Assembly (NCBI RefSeq): GCF_019145195.1
Contig: NZ_JAHSTW010000004.1
Coordinates: 332,812 to 396,811, forward strand
Direction of reading: 5' to 3'
From: Pseudomonas siliginis
Lineage (GTDB): Bacteria > Pseudomonadota > Gammaproteobacteria > Pseudomonadales > Pseudomonadaceae
DNA length: 64,000 nucleotides
Under the pieces are notes generated by a model, which did not search any database, was not told where the DNA came from, and saw nothing but the letters and a program-made list of their open reading frames with translations. The position numbers and the translations under genes are program-made. Numbering within the stretch: the stretch's first letter is position 1; the number at the start of each line of letters is the position of its first letter. Positions 1-7,991 of the stretch are shown here, piece by piece.

Positions 1-373
1 GGCGGGCGCTATTCCGATTGCCGGACGCCAGGAAGATATCCAGATCTACGAAAAAGCCTTCACCCGCATCGCTCAGTATCTGAAGGACGGTGAGCTGGTG
101 TGTATTTTCCCGGAAGGCAAATTGACCGCCGATGGCGAGATCAACGAGTTTCGTGGCGGCGTGACGCGCATTCTGGAGGAGACGCCGGTGCCGGTGATTC
201 CGCTGGCGCTGCAAGGATTGTGGGGGAGTTTCTTCAGTCGCGATCCGAACAAGGGCTTGTTCCATCGCTTGTGGTCGCGGGTGACGCTGGTGGCGGGGCC
301 GGCGATTACCGAAGGGACCGAGCCGGCGAAGTTGCAGGTGTTGGTGGGGGAATTGCGCGGGGCTGTCAGATAG
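1..373 (+). CDS. 1-acyl-glycerol-3-phosphate acyltransferase domain (3' end of gene)
   Basis: The frame is open from base 2 to the TAG at 371-373, so only the C-terminal part of the gene is present. The translation carries the PlsC-type acyltransferase block FPEGKLT at codons near 110-130, corresponding to the substrate-binding EGTRS-like motif of the family, followed by RGG and PVIPLAL, also typical of PlsC domains. PlsC enzymes transfer an acyl chain to the sn-2 position of lysophosphatidate at the inner membrane. The catalytic HX4D block would lie upstream of the window, so it could be either a stand-alone PlsC or the C-terminal domain of a larger MFS-acyltransferase fusion, which Pseudomonas also carries. 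Family assignment is good; exact identity is not decidable here. Confidence 0.75.
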   Translation, partial: AGAIPIAGRQEDIQIYEKAFTRIAQYLKDGELVCIFPEGKLTADGEINEFRGGVTRILEETPVPVIPLALQGLWGSFFSRDPNKGLFHRLWSRVTLVAGPAITEGTEPAKLQVLVGELRGAVR

Positions 374-393
374 TCGGTATATCAAAAGGCCCC

Positions 394-475
394 TTCGCGA
401 GCAGGCTCGCTCCCACAGTTGACCCTGTTCCAATGACGGAACGCGGTTGAATGTGGGAGCGAGCCTGCTCGCGAA
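394..475. repeat. REPIN-type inverted pair of REP palindromes
   Basis: Two copies of a 24-base REP unit in opposite orientation (394-417 and 452-475), each containing GAGCCTGCTCGCGA on one strand or the other, separated by about 34 bases. They lie between the convergent acyltransferase and sugE genes. Confidence 0.9.
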
Positions 476-487
476 GACGCTAGTGGC

Positions 488-802
488 TTAAGCGCTGACT
501 TTAAGGCCTATCAAACCCGTGACGATCAACGCCACACTGGCCAGCCGAATCAATGCCATCGATTCACCAAACAGAATGATCCCGGCGATCACCGTACCCA
601 CGGCACCGACACCGGTCCAGATCGCATAGGCCGTACCCAACGGCAATTCCTTCATTGCCAGACCGAGCAAACCAAGGCTGATGGCCATGGCGGCAACGGT
701 GAGGGCGGTGGGGAGCGGGCGGGTGAAGCCGTCGGTGTATTTCAGGCCGACGGCCCAGCCGACTTCGAACAGGCCGGCGCAAAACAGAATGATCCAGGAC
801 AT
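488..802 (-). CDS. sugE: Small multidrug resistance family guanidinium exporter (SugE/Gdx)
   Basis: A 104-residue protein of four hydrophobic helices, the normal size for the SMR family. The essential proton/substrate-coupling glutamate is Glu13, in the [11 protein letters not shown] context typical of the SugE/Gdx branch rather than EmrE. Gdx proteins export guanidinium in exchange for protons as antiparallel dimers in the inner membrane. The start codon at 802 has a strong GGAGGT ribosome site at 808-813. Immediately upstream are two ACGA-loop hairpins of a guanidine-II riboswitch, which independently supports guanidinium as the substrate. The older name refers to suppression of groE defects. 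Confidence 0.93.
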   Translation of the reverse strand: MSWIILFCAGLFEVGWAVGLKYTDGFTRPLPTALTVAAMAISLGLLGLAMKELPLGTAYAIWTGVGAVGTVIAGIILFGESMALIRLASVALIVTGLIGLKVSA

Positions 803-822
803 GCAGGACCTCCATCGATTGA

Positions 823-874
823 CGGGGTCGTCCCCAGATTAATGACTCGAGCGAGCCGCAGGGTCGTCCCCGCG
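823..874 (-). ncRNA. Guanidine-II riboswitch (mini-ykkC)
   Basis: On the minus strand two hairpins with identical GGGGACGACCC cores lie in tandem. The distal stem (857-874) has 7 base pairs closing an ACGA tetraloop; the proximal stem (823-836) has four G-C pairs plus a T-G pair closing another ACGA loop. They are separated by about 20 bases, and the sugE ribosome site follows 10 bases after the second hairpin. Two ACGR-loop stem-loops just ahead of a Shine-Dalgarno sequence are the definition of the mini-ykkC class, which binds guanidine and turns on translation of SMR exporters. Confidence 0.92.
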
Positions 875-922
875 TTGCGCAATATACTGACGAGCATTAA
901 CCCGGGGATCAAGTTTTCAGCC

Positions 923-1888
923 TCAATCGGCAGCCCGTTGCGCGAGGTTGTCGCGGTCTTCCTTTTCGCTCATGCGCCGGAAGTACGTCGACAGCAGTGC
1001 TCCGGAAATATTGTGCCAAACGCTGAACAGCGCGCTCGGCACCGCCGCCAGTGGCGAAAAGTGCGCACTGGCCAATGCCGCGCCCAAGCCAGAATTCTGC
1101 ATGCCGACTTCCAGTGCCAGCGACTTGCGCTGAGCCAGCGGCAGGCCGAACAGGCGCCCGGTGAAGTAGCCGAGCAGATAACCGAAGCTGTTGTGCAGCA
1201 TCACCACGGCCATGATCAACAGGCCGGACTCGGCGATTTTCGCCTGACTCGCCGCGACCACGGCGGTGACGATAATCACGATGCTGACCACCGACACCAG
1301 CGGCAACACATCCACCGCATGCCGCACCTTGTCGCCGAGCAGACGCTGCGCGACCACGCCGAGAACGATCGGCAGCAGCACCACTTGCAGGATCGACCAG
1401 AACAGCTCCATGAACGATACCGGCAACCATGCCGAGGCCAGCAGCCAGATCAGTGCCGGGGTGAGCAGCGGGGCGAGGAGGGTAGTGACCGCGGCAATCG
1501 CCACGGAAAGCGCCAGATCACCGCGTGCCAGCCAGGTCATCACGTTTGAAGAGGTGCCGCTCGGGCAGCAACCGACCAGAATCACGCCGACGGCGATTTC
1601 CGGCGGCAGGTGAAACACCTGGCAGAGCAACCACGCCACACCGGGCATGATCACGAAATGCGCAACCACGCCCAGCGCCACCCGCCACGGATGGCGAGCG
1701 ACGGCAGCGAAGTCGTCGAGTTTGAGGGTCAGGCCCATGCCGAACATCACCAGACCCAGCAGCGGTACGATCGCGCTTTTCAGGCCGATGAACCACGCCG
1801 GTTGCAGAAAGGCCACGACGGCAAAAATCAGAACCCAGTAAGCGAAGGTATTGCCGACAAAGCGGCTGAGTGCAGCCAGTGCGCGCAT
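923..1888 (-). CDS. Bile acid:sodium symporter family (BASS) transporter
   Basis: A 321-residue integral membrane protein with about nine to ten hydrophobic segments. It matches the BASS/SBF family in the pattern VPLLGLVMFGMGLTL in the first third and GCCPSGTSSNVMTWLARG in the middle, the latter being the conserved crossover region near the sodium sites. Family members move organic anions such as bile acids, pantoate or keto acids with sodium. The start at 1888 is preferred over the upstream in-frame ATG at 1924 because AAGGAT precedes it at the right spacing and because the upstream ATG lies next to a REP element. The substrate is unknown. It is divergent from nothing obvious and stands alone. 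Confidence 0.85.
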   Translation of the reverse strand: MRALAALSRFVGNTFAYWVLIFAVVAFLQPAWFIGLKSAIVPLLGLVMFGMGLTLKLDDFAAVARHPWRVALGVVAHFVIMPGVAWLLCQVFHLPPEIAVGVILVGCCPSGTSSNVMTWLARGDLALSVAIAAVTTLLAPLLTPALIWLLASAWLPVSFMELFWSILQVVLLPIVLGVVAQRLLGDKVRHAVDVLPLVSVVSIVIIVTAVVAASQAKIAESGLLIMAVVMLHNSFGYLLGYFTGRLFGLPLAQRKSLALEVGMQNSGLGAALASAHFSPLAAVPSALFSVWHNISGALLSTYFRRMSEKEDRDNLAQRAAD

Positions 1889-1924
1889 GGCTTGATCCTT
1901 ATTTTTGGTTACACCACAAAACAT

Positions 1925-2012
1925 TGTGGGAGCGAGCCTGCTCGCGAAAGCGGTGAGCCAGACACATTAATGTTGCTGGCACACCGCATTCGCGAGCAGG
2001 CTCGCTCCCACA
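1925..2012. repeat. REPIN-type inverted pair
   Basis: REP units at 1925-1948 and 1989-2012 face each other across 40 bases, between the BASS transporter start and the rdgC end. Confidence 0.9.
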
Positions 2013-2031
2013 GGTTAGATACTCGTCAGAG

Positions 2032-2952
2032 TCAGATCCCCTGCGGCATCTCTTCCCCACCCAACGCTTCAACCAGTGCCGGCAGGAAGTCGCCGAAGGT
2101 CAGCATCATCAGGGTGAAGCTGGCATCCAGTTGGCCCAGGGCTTCGTCGCCACCGTCCTGTTCCGCCTGATCCTGCAGCAGATCCTCGAATTTCAGGCGC
2201 TTGACGGTCATCTTGTCGTCGAGCATGAACGACAGTTTGTCCTGCCAGGCCAGCGACAGCTGAGTGACGACTTTGCCGGTGCTCAGATGCAGCTGGATTT
2301 CTTCACTGGTCAGGTCCTGACGCTTGCAACGGACGATGCCGCCGTCTTCGTGGGTGTCGCGCAGTTCGCACTCGTCCAGTACATAAAAATCGTCGGCGGC
2401 TTTCTGCGTGGTGACCCACTCGGTCATCACCGCTGTTGGCGCCATTTTCACGGTCAGCGGACGCACGGGCAGGGTGCCGATCACTTCGCGCAGGGTCGAC
2501 AGCAGGTCTTCGGCGCGTTTCGGGCTGGCCGAGTTGACCAGGATCAGGCCCTGTTTCGGCGCGATCGCGGCGAAGGTCGAGGAACGACGAATGAATGCGC
2601 GCGGCAGGAACGCCTGGATGATTTCATCCTTGATCTGGTCGCGTTCCTTCTTATAGACCTTGCGCATCTGCTCGGCTTCGATCTCTTCGACCTTTTCCTT
2701 GACCGCGTCACGCACGACGCTGCCCGGCAGAATACGTTCTTCCTTGCGCGCAGAGATCAGCAGGAAATCGCCGCTGACGTGCACCAGCGGCGCATCTTCG
2801 CCCTTGCCGAACGGTGCGACGAAACCGTAAGTGGTCAGCTCCTGGCTTGCACACGGCCGCGCCAGTTTGGTCGCCAGTGCAGTTTCCAGCGCCTCGGCAT
2901 CGACAGGCAGGTCTTGGGTCAGGCGATAGATCAGCAGGTTCTTGAACCACAT
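2032..2952 (-). CDS. rdgC: Recombination-associated protein RdgC
   Basis: A 306-residue protein beginning [16 protein letters not shown], the characteristic RdgC N-terminus, and about the length of E. coli RdgC (303). RdgC forms a ring-shaped dimer that encircles DNA without sequence specificity and can restrain RecA. The protein contains the expected central block around [11 protein letters not shown], the [17 protein letters not shown] segment and an acidic C-terminus. The start at 2952 is chosen over an upstream in-frame codon because MWFKN is the conserved start and GGAGTG lies upstream. It is transcribed toward the REPIN at 1925-2012. Confidence 0.95.
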   Translation of the reverse strand: MWFKNLLIYRLTQDLPVDAEALETALATKLARPCASQELTTYGFVAPFGKGEDAPLVHVSGDFLLISARKEERILPGSVVRDAVKEKVEEIEAEQMRKVYKKERDQIKDEIIQAFLPRAFIRRSSTFAAIAPKQGLILVNSASPKRAEDLLSTLREVIGTLPVRPLTVKMAPTAVMTEWVTTQKAADDFYVLDECELRDTHEDGGIVRCKRQDLTSEEIQLHLSTGKVVTQLSLAWQDKLSFMLDDKMTVKRLKFEDLLQDQAEQDGGDEALGQLDASFTLMMLTFGDFLPALVEALGGEEMPQGI

Positions 2953-3062
2953 GGGGCGAGTCACTCCTTTATACAAAGGGGGGCATTATTGTCTTCGCCG
3001 GGGCATAGGCCAACCCTTCTCTAAGCCTTTGGAAGACCTCGGAAAATTATTTAAAAAAGTGC

Positions 3063-3091
3063 TTGCCAGAGGTTGGGGTGCTCCGTAGAAT
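3063..3091 (+). promoter_or_regulatory. Candidate sigma-70 promoter of the first tRNA pair
   Basis: TTGCCA at 3063-3068 and TAGAAT at 3086-3091 are separated by 17 bases, an ideal spacing, and end about 20 bases before the first tRNA-Val. The second tRNA pair has a CATAAT at 3448-3453 but no comparable -35 element. Confidence 0.65.
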
Positions 3092-3111
3092 GCGCGCCAC
3101 ACCGAAGCGAA

Positions 3112-3187
3112 GGGTGATTAGCTCAGCTGGGAGAGCGTCTGCCTTACAAGCAGAATGTCGGCGGTTCGATCCCGTCATCACCCACCA
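3112..3187 (+). tRNA. tRNA-Val (anticodon TAC), copy 1
   Basis: A 76-base cloverleaf with acceptor arms GGGTGAT/ATCACCC, D-loop AGCTCAGCTGGGAGAGC, anticodon TAC at 3145-3147 in the loop CTTACAA, T-arm GGCGGTTCGATCCCGTC and an encoded CCA end. It is 99-100% identical to the copy at 3474-3549. Confidence 0.97.
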
Positions 3188-3206
3188 TTCGTTTCAAGTG
3201 TTTAGC

Positions 3207-3283
3207 GCAGCGGTAGTTCAGTCGGTTAGAATACCGGCCTGTCACGCCGGGGGTCGCGGGTTCGAGTCCCGTCCGCTGCGCCA
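3207..3283 (+). tRNA. tRNA-Asp (anticodon GTC), copy 1
   Basis: A 77-base cloverleaf with acceptor arms GCAGCGG/CCGCTGC, discriminator G, anticodon GTC at 3241-3243, T-arm GCGGGTTCGAGTCCCGT and an encoded CCA. It follows tRNA-Val by 19 bases, so the pair is probably one transcript. Confidence 0.97.
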
Positions 3284-3323
3284 TATTCGGTAACCTGGAC
3301 CACTGAACGCCAGGTCGCCACGG

Positions 3324-3349
3324 AAAAACCCGCTGATGCGGGTTTTTTT
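3324..3349 (+). terminator. Rho-independent terminator after tRNA pair 1
   Basis: Stem AACCCGC/GCGGGTT with loop TGAT and a run of seven Ts, 40 bases after the tRNA-Asp. Confidence 0.9.
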
Positions 3350-3473
3350 CTGTCTCAAGGTTGTACCCGCGGGATGTATCGTTTCACCGGTTTTCAGATT
3401 TTTTTGAAAAATATTCAATTAAATCAACACCTTACGAAAACTTGTGGCATAATGCGCCCCGTAACGAAGCGAA

Positions 3474-3549
3474 GGGTGATTAGCTCAGCTGGGAGAGCGT
3501 CTGCCTTACAAGCAGAATGTCGGCGGTTCGATCCCGTCATCACCCACCA
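3474..3549 (+). tRNA. tRNA-Val (anticodon TAC), copy 2
   Basis: The 76-base sequence matches the first copy through acceptor, anticodon (TAC) and T-arm, with encoded CCA. The flanking bases CGAAGCGAA upstream and CCATTCGTTTCAAG downstream are also duplicated, which points to segmental duplication of the whole tRNA pair. Confidence 0.97.
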
Positions 3550-3568
3550 TTCGTTTCAAGCGTTTCGC

Positions 3569-3645
3569 GCAGCGGTAGTTCAGTCGGTTAGAATACCGGC
3601 CTGTCACGCCGGGGGTCGCGGGTTCGAGTCCCGTCCGCTGCGCCA
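3569..3645 (+). tRNA. tRNA-Asp (anticodon GTC), copy 2
   Basis: The 77-base sequence is the same as copy 1, with anticodon GTC and encoded CCA, 19 bases after the second tRNA-Val. Confidence 0.97.
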
Positions 3646-3681
3646 TATTCGGTATCTGGAACTGAACGCCAGACACCACGG

Positions 3682-3706
3682 AAAGCCCGCCTAGTGCGGG
3701 CTTTTT
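3682..3706 (+). terminator. Rho-independent terminator after tRNA pair 2
   Basis: Stem AGCCCGC/GCGGGCT with a CTAGT loop followed by Ts. On the minus strand it may also serve the region after the catalase-like gene ending at 3735. Confidence 0.88.
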
Positions 3707-3734
3707 GCTGTCTGCGATTTATGAAATCGCCGCG

Positions 3735-4904
3735 CTACTGCGCCGCATTGCGGGCATGCCGATAATCGCTCACTGCCTCATACACCGCCCTGCGCAAGCG
3801 ATTGATCCCGCCAATCGGCCGATGCGCCTCAATGCCGAACCACGGATTGAACGACAGGTTGTCGCATTGCAGATTCAACGCCGGCGTATCGAAGTCCTGC
3901 GCGGGCAGGGTGATCCGCGCCACCGTTGCAAACGGCGCATCCTGCTCACGCCACTCAATGCTGGTGTCCTCGATCGGCATGTACTTGTTCGCGTCCTGGC
4001 GCTGGATCTGCAGGGCAAAACACGCCGGCACCCGATCCGTGGACAACTGTTGATTCAGTGCACTGCGCAGAAAATTCGGCAAGTCGTGATTCTGTTTGGG
4101 CAAGGTATACGCCGGGCAACGCTCCGGATCCGGCACGACGCGGAATTTCGCATTGGCCTCACCGAACTTGTAGGGCGATACCGAGAAATATGTGGTCTCG
4201 GTCGGACTGTCCGGCGGCGCTGACAGGGTTGCCAACGCGATGAATAGATGACGGACCTGCCAGGTGCGCGGATCCCACGTCGGAAAAAACGCCATGACCT
4301 TCTTGCCGTCAGCCTGCGCCGCTACATTCTGACGATACTCGGCGACATCGCTGACAAAGAAATTCGGATGGCTGAACATCACGAAATCCTGTTCATGCTG
4401 GTCCTGGCGGTTGCCGAGCAGTTGCGTGCCAGGAACCTCAAGCAACTTGATCGCCATTCCGCGCGCGTCGCGAATGCTGTCGAATTGCGGATAGGCATTG
4501 CCGTTGGACAACCGGATCAGCGCCTGCCAGGTCTTGCCCGGCTCGCTGAACACACCCCGTCGCAGCGATTGCGCCAGTTCCGGTAACACCTGCACTTGCG
4601 CCTTCACGCAGCCATGCGCTTTGGCGTGGGCATCGCGCAGATAACGCGTGGGTTCGCGGTGCTGGTCGACGATGCGCACTGCGGTTTGAATGATGTCCTG
4701 GGTCATCGCCGCTTCGCCCGCTGGAATCTGTTCCTGCGCCGACACCGGCCCACGATGCTGCCAGGCGAACCACGCGGTGGCGATGGCCCAGCCGAGCAGG
4801 GCGATGACCAGCAGGATCAGCAGCGTCTTGCCAAGCAAACGCCCCAACCACAGCCAGAAGCGAGCCAGTGGCGGCAGTTCTTTTTTGAATGTCGGCATGA
4901 TCAT
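3735..4904 (-). CDS. Membrane-anchored catalase-like heme protein
   Basis: A 389-residue protein with one N-terminal transmembrane helix (about residues 25-48) and the rest predicted outside the cytoplasm. The body belongs to the catalase-like superfamily: a RDAHAKAHG segment corresponds to the distal catalytic histidine region of catalases, RDARGMAIKL and DFVMFSHPNFFV match the core blocks, and the end RPIGGINRLRRAVYEAVSDY matches the C-terminus of small catalase-related proteins. It is shorter than true catalases (about 480-700) and lacks an evident classical proximal tyrosine motif, so activity may be peroxidase-like or another heme chemistry. Its ATG overlaps the stop of the upstream di-heme peroxidase gene (ATGA at 4904), so the two are translationally coupled and probably act together in the periplasm. 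Confidence 0.8.
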   Translation of the reverse strand: MIMPTFKKELPPLARFWLWLGRLLGKTLLILLVIALLGWAIATAWFAWQHRGPVSAQEQIPAGEAAMTQDIIQTAVRIVDQHREPTRYLRDAHAKAHGCVKAQVQVLPELAQSLRRGVFSEPGKTWQALIRLSNGNAYPQFDSIRDARGMAIKLLEVPGTQLLGNRQDQHEQDFVMFSHPNFFVSDVAEYRQNVAAQADGKKVMAFFPTWDPRTWQVRHLFIALATLSAPPDSPTETTYFSVSPYKFGEANAKFRVVPDPERCPAYTLPKQNHDLPNFLRSALNQQLSTDRVPACFALQIQRQDANKYMPIEDTSIEWREQDAPFATVARITLPAQDFDTPALNLQCDNLSFNPWFGIEAHRPIGGINRLRRAVYEAVSDYRHARNAAQ

Positions 4905-6721
4905 GGCAACTGCGCCTCCAGTGGTCCGCCCAGTACTTTCAGATATTCGAGCAGCGCCCAGCGCTCCTCGGGTTGCAGGAGGCGGCCGATCACCCCGTTG
5001 CCGCGAGCGCCGGCGCGGAATTCGTGGCCGCTGTTATGGTTGCCGCTGATGCGCGTGTCGAACAGAAAACCGTTGGTGAAAGGCTCGGTGCGATAGCCGA
5101 GGTGGCGCGGGTCGTATTCGAGCGTGCCTTTATAGAAGGTGGTGGCGCGCTCATCCTGCGGTGACAGCAACTGATAGATGCTTGGCACCGAACCGTTGTG
5201 CAGAAACGGCGCAGTCGCCCACACGCCAGCCAGCGGCCGGGCCTTGTAAGCGACTTTCTCGCGCACGCCGATCGGCAGGCCGAAACCATCCATGCGCAGT
5301 TTTTCTTCCGGCGTGATCTGCGCGTCGCGATAGGCACGGTTTTCCACGAATGCGGTGACGTAAGCCAAGCCCTTGGCCACCGACAATTGGCTCAGATCAA
5401 GCGGCTCCTTGGATTCGGGGTGCAGTTTGACGTCCATCTTTTTCAGCTCATTGACATCCCATTGCAGTGCGCTCAGGTCGAAACGGTGGCTGGCAATGTT
5501 GTTGGCCGCATTGGGATCGGTACCGATCACGTCTACCGGCAGCATGTGCAAGTGCTGCACCCAGCGTTCGCCTTCCTGCGATTGGCGCGGGACATGGCAG
5601 CTGGCGCAGTTTTCCGCGAACAGCGCGCGGCCTCTGGCGGCCAGCGGCTTGTCGATCGCACCGAACAGATCTTCCGGCCAGGTCGGCGGCTTCAGCTGCT
5701 GCAAGGTTTCTTCGATAACGTGCAGATCGCGCACGCGCACGCTGGAGGGATAGCGCGCAGCGCCTTGCAGCGGCTGACCGTTGGCGTCGAAGAAATTCAG
5801 CGTGGCACCGACGCCGAGCGCCTCGCCGATATTGCGCGCCATTGGCTGTTGAGCCGAGCCGTTCCACTGCACCCAGTCGAACGTCCACATGTCCCAGAGC
5901 TGCGGGTAATCCACCGGGGCATCGGCCACGCGGTAGTTGGCAGGGGAAATCGCATCGCCAAACGTCGCGTTGGCAATCCGGCCGAACGCATCGGTGCGCC
6001 CCGGGCCTTCCTCGGTGGGGTACAGGCCGCGATGGGTGTCGTTCCAGGCCACTTTGACGAAGGTGTTCAGCGAGGCCTTGAACTCGCTGCGCAATTGTTC
6101 GCGGCGCGCTTCGTAATCATCTCCGAGCACCTGGCGGGCGAAGCGCTCAAACTTCCATGGGTTGTAGTAAGTCGAGGTGAGACTGGCGACCAAGGCCTGT
6201 CCGAAACTGCCACCGCGCAATGTAGGAACGCTGGAAGGCAACACGTGCTGTGCGCTGCCGCCATCGATACGCACGGCCTGGTCTTTGAAGCGCAACTCGC
6301 CGGTGTGGCAAGCAGCGCAGGTGATGTCCAGATAATGCTCGGAGGCGTTGCCGGGATTCTGGTGCCGGGCAAAACCGACGGGGAGGTTGCCGGGGTTGTT
6401 CGGGCTAGATTTCTGCTGCGGGTCGACCAGGAAGCCGAAACGGGCGAGATATTCAGGGGAGGCGAAGCGCTGCTCGGAGAAGGGCAATTCCAATGCCTGG
6501 AACCACTCGTAACGCAGGCCTTTGACTTGCGTACCTTGGGGCGTGAAGTAGTAGGTCTGCCGTTGCTCTTCGCTCCATTGATCCAGGTAACGTACCTGTT
6601 GCGGCGGGGTGTAGAAGGGCAATTTCGGGTTGGCGACGTAATAGACAATCACCGCAACGGCGATTATCGCCAGCACGATCACCAGAGTGAGAACGCGGAA
6701 TAGAGGGCGCAAGTTAAACAT
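4901..6721 (-). CDS. Membrane-anchored di-heme cytochrome c peroxidase-like protein
   Basis: A 606-residue protein with an N-terminal membrane anchor (about residues 8-30) and two c-type heme sites, CAACH at 135-139 and CASCH at 372-376. That two-CXXCH layout places it in the bacterial di-heme cytochrome c peroxidase/MauG superfamily, though it is longer than CcpA-type enzymes (about 330-350) because of inserts on both sides of the first heme. These proteins use electrons from small cytochromes to reduce peroxide or oxidise a substrate in the periplasm. The C-terminal block GVWATAPFLHNGSVPS is typical of the family. It forms a two-gene operon with the catalase-like protein. The start MFNLRP is the only reasonable one before the membrane helix. 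Confidence 0.82.
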   Translation of the reverse strand: MFNLRPLFRVLTLVIVLAIIAVAVIVYYVANPKLPFYTPPQQVRYLDQWSEEQRQTYYFTPQGTQVKGLRYEWFQALELPFSEQRFASPEYLARFGFLVDPQQKSSPNNPGNLPVGFARHQNPGNASEHYLDITCAACHTGELRFKDQAVRIDGGSAQHVLPSSVPTLRGGSFGQALVASLTSTYYNPWKFERFARQVLGDDYEARREQLRSEFKASLNTFVKVAWNDTHRGLYPTEEGPGRTDAFGRIANATFGDAISPANYRVADAPVDYPQLWDMWTFDWVQWNGSAQQPMARNIGEALGVGATLNFFDANGQPLQGAARYPSSVRVRDLHVIEETLQQLKPPTWPEDLFGAIDKPLAARGRALFAENCASCHVPRQSQEGERWVQHLHMLPVDVIGTDPNAANNIASHRFDLSALQWDVNELKKMDVKLHPESKEPLDLSQLSVAKGLAYVTAFVENRAYRDAQITPEEKLRMDGFGLPIGVREKVAYKARPLAGVWATAPFLHNGSVPSIYQLLSPQDERATTFYKGTLEYDPRHLGYRTEPFTNGFLFDTRISGNHNSGHEFRAGARGNGVIGRLLQPEERWALLEYLKVLGGPLEAQLP

Positions 6722-6981
6722 CCTTGTCGAATTGTTGCGCTGTTATGCCTGAGCGGCGCTGGCTGGGCAAGTGGCCATTACGCCAGATACTGAGTCAGGA
6801 GCCGACGAGCCTTGTCGTCCGTGAATGACAGAAGCTTCATCCAGCCGTCGTCCAAATGCGTTTTAATCCCTGAACTTATCGGAAGATTCCTGCTCTCATG
6901 CCGGTAGCCATTGGTCGTGGCGGCCTGATAAGCTCGCGGCTTTACTCGATTGCCCATTCGGCGCATGAACAAGGAAATAGC

Positions 6982-7698
6982 ATGAAACAGCATCGGTTGG
7001 CGGCGGCGGTAGCCCTGGTTAGCCTGGTACTCGCGGGTTGTGACTCGCAGACCAGCGTAGAGCTGAAAACCCCGGCGCAAAAAGCTTCCTACGGCATCGG
7101 CCTGAACATGGGCAAAAGCCTTGCCCAGGAAGGCATGGATGATCTGGACTCCAAAGCGGTAGCCCAGGGCATCGAAGATGCCGTTGGCAAGAAAGAACAG
7201 AAGCTGAAAGATGAAGAACTGGTCGAAGCCTTCGCCTCGCTGCAAAAGCGTGCTGAAGAGCGTATGGCCAAGATGAGCGAAGAGTCGGCAGCCGCCGGCA
7301 AGAAATTCCTCGAAGAAAACGGCAAGAAAGCCGGTGTAACCACCACCGCTTCCGGCCTGCAGTACGAAGTAGTGAAGAAAGCCGATGGCCCACAGCCTAA
7401 GCCGACCGACGTCGTAACTGTTCACTACACCGGCAAGCTGACCAACGGCACCGTGTTCGACAGCTCCGTCGAGCGCGGCAGCCCGATCGATCTGCCAGTC
7501 AGTGGCGTGATCCCTGGTTGGGTTGAAGGTCTGCAACTGATGCACGTTGGCGAGAAGTACAAACTGTACATCCCTAGCGATCTGGCTTACGGCGCTCAGT
7601 CGCCAAGCCCGGCAATCCCGGCCAACTCGGTTCTGGTTTTCGACCTGGAACTGCTGGCCATCAAGGATCCAGCCAAAGAAGAAGCCGCTGCCAAGTAA
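6982..7698 (+). CDS. FKBP-type peptidyl-prolyl cis-trans isomerase, lipoprotein
   Basis: A 238-residue protein starting at the ATG at 6982, which has AAGGA 7 bases upstream; upstream in-frame codons are not needed. The signal peptide ends in the lipobox LAGC (Cys20), so it is a lipoprotein. Residues about 25-115 form the charged helical FKBP N-terminal dimerisation region (SYGIGLNMGKSL), and residues about 130-230 the FKBP catalytic domain with VTVHYTGKLTNGTVFDSS, VIPGWVEGLQLM and IPSDLAYG, the conserved active-site blocks. It catalyses proline isomerisation during folding of envelope proteins, like FkpA, FklB or Mip. A strong terminator follows. Confidence 0.94.
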   Translation: MKQHRLAAAVALVSLVLAGCDSQTSVELKTPAQKASYGIGLNMGKSLAQEGMDDLDSKAVAQGIEDAVGKKEQKLKDEELVEAFASLQKRAEERMAKMSEESAAAGKKFLEENGKKAGVTTTASGLQYEVVKKADGPQPKPTDVVTVHYTGKLTNGTVFDSSVERGSPIDLPVSGVIPGWVEGLQLMHVGEKYKLYIPSDLAYGAQSPSPAIPANSVLVFDLELLAIKDPAKEEAAAK

Positions 7699-7715
7699 CA
7701 CGCAACGGTATCGCC

Positions 7716-7744
7716 AACAACGCCTCGCTTATGCGGGGCGTTGT
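7716..7744 (+). terminator. Rho-independent terminator after the FKBP gene
   Basis: An 11-base-pair stem AACAACGCCTC/GGGGCGTTGTT with loop GCTTATG, 17 bases after the stop codon. Confidence 0.8.
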
Positions 7745-7947
7745 TGCATCTGCAGGTCAGGAAAGGTAAACAGAGCGAACTGACAGCGATCAGCACAGTC
7801 ATAGCTTTGAGGCTGCCCGCGCTAGACGCCCTGAGCTGCCAAGTCAATGAAATATTGGGCTTTTTTATGTGAGTAAAAAACGCCCGATCTGAGCGCAGCC
7901 CTTATGAAACGGGGCTCTCAGCGCTGAAATGCAGCTCTGTTCACAAG

Positions 7948-7972
7948 GTTATCCACAATTTGTGTGGATAAC
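7948..7972. promoter_or_regulatory. Paired inverted DnaA boxes
   Basis: TTATCCACA at 7949-7957 and its complement TGTGGATAA at 7963-7971 form a perfect 10-base inverted repeat with a 5-base spacer. Each half is the consensus DnaA box. The site ends about 20 bases before the start of the DUF1232 gene, in the 290-base gap after the FKBP gene, so it would cover that gene's promoter or leader. Confidence 0.7.
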
Positions 7973-7991
7973 ATTTCAACGGGAAGAATAG

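Noticed and set aside
3112..3645. Duplicated tRNA block as a CRISPR-like repeat array
   Set aside because: Only two copies exist, each folding into complete tRNA-Val and tRNA-Asp genes.
5198..6703. A long plus-strand frame over the di-heme peroxidase
   Set aside because: It lacks motifs and is antisense to a gene with two CXXCH heme sites.
6778..7701. A minus-strand frame opposite the FKBP gene
   Set aside because: The FKBP gene has a lipobox and conserved catalytic blocks; the antisense frame is not supported by any motif or start site.
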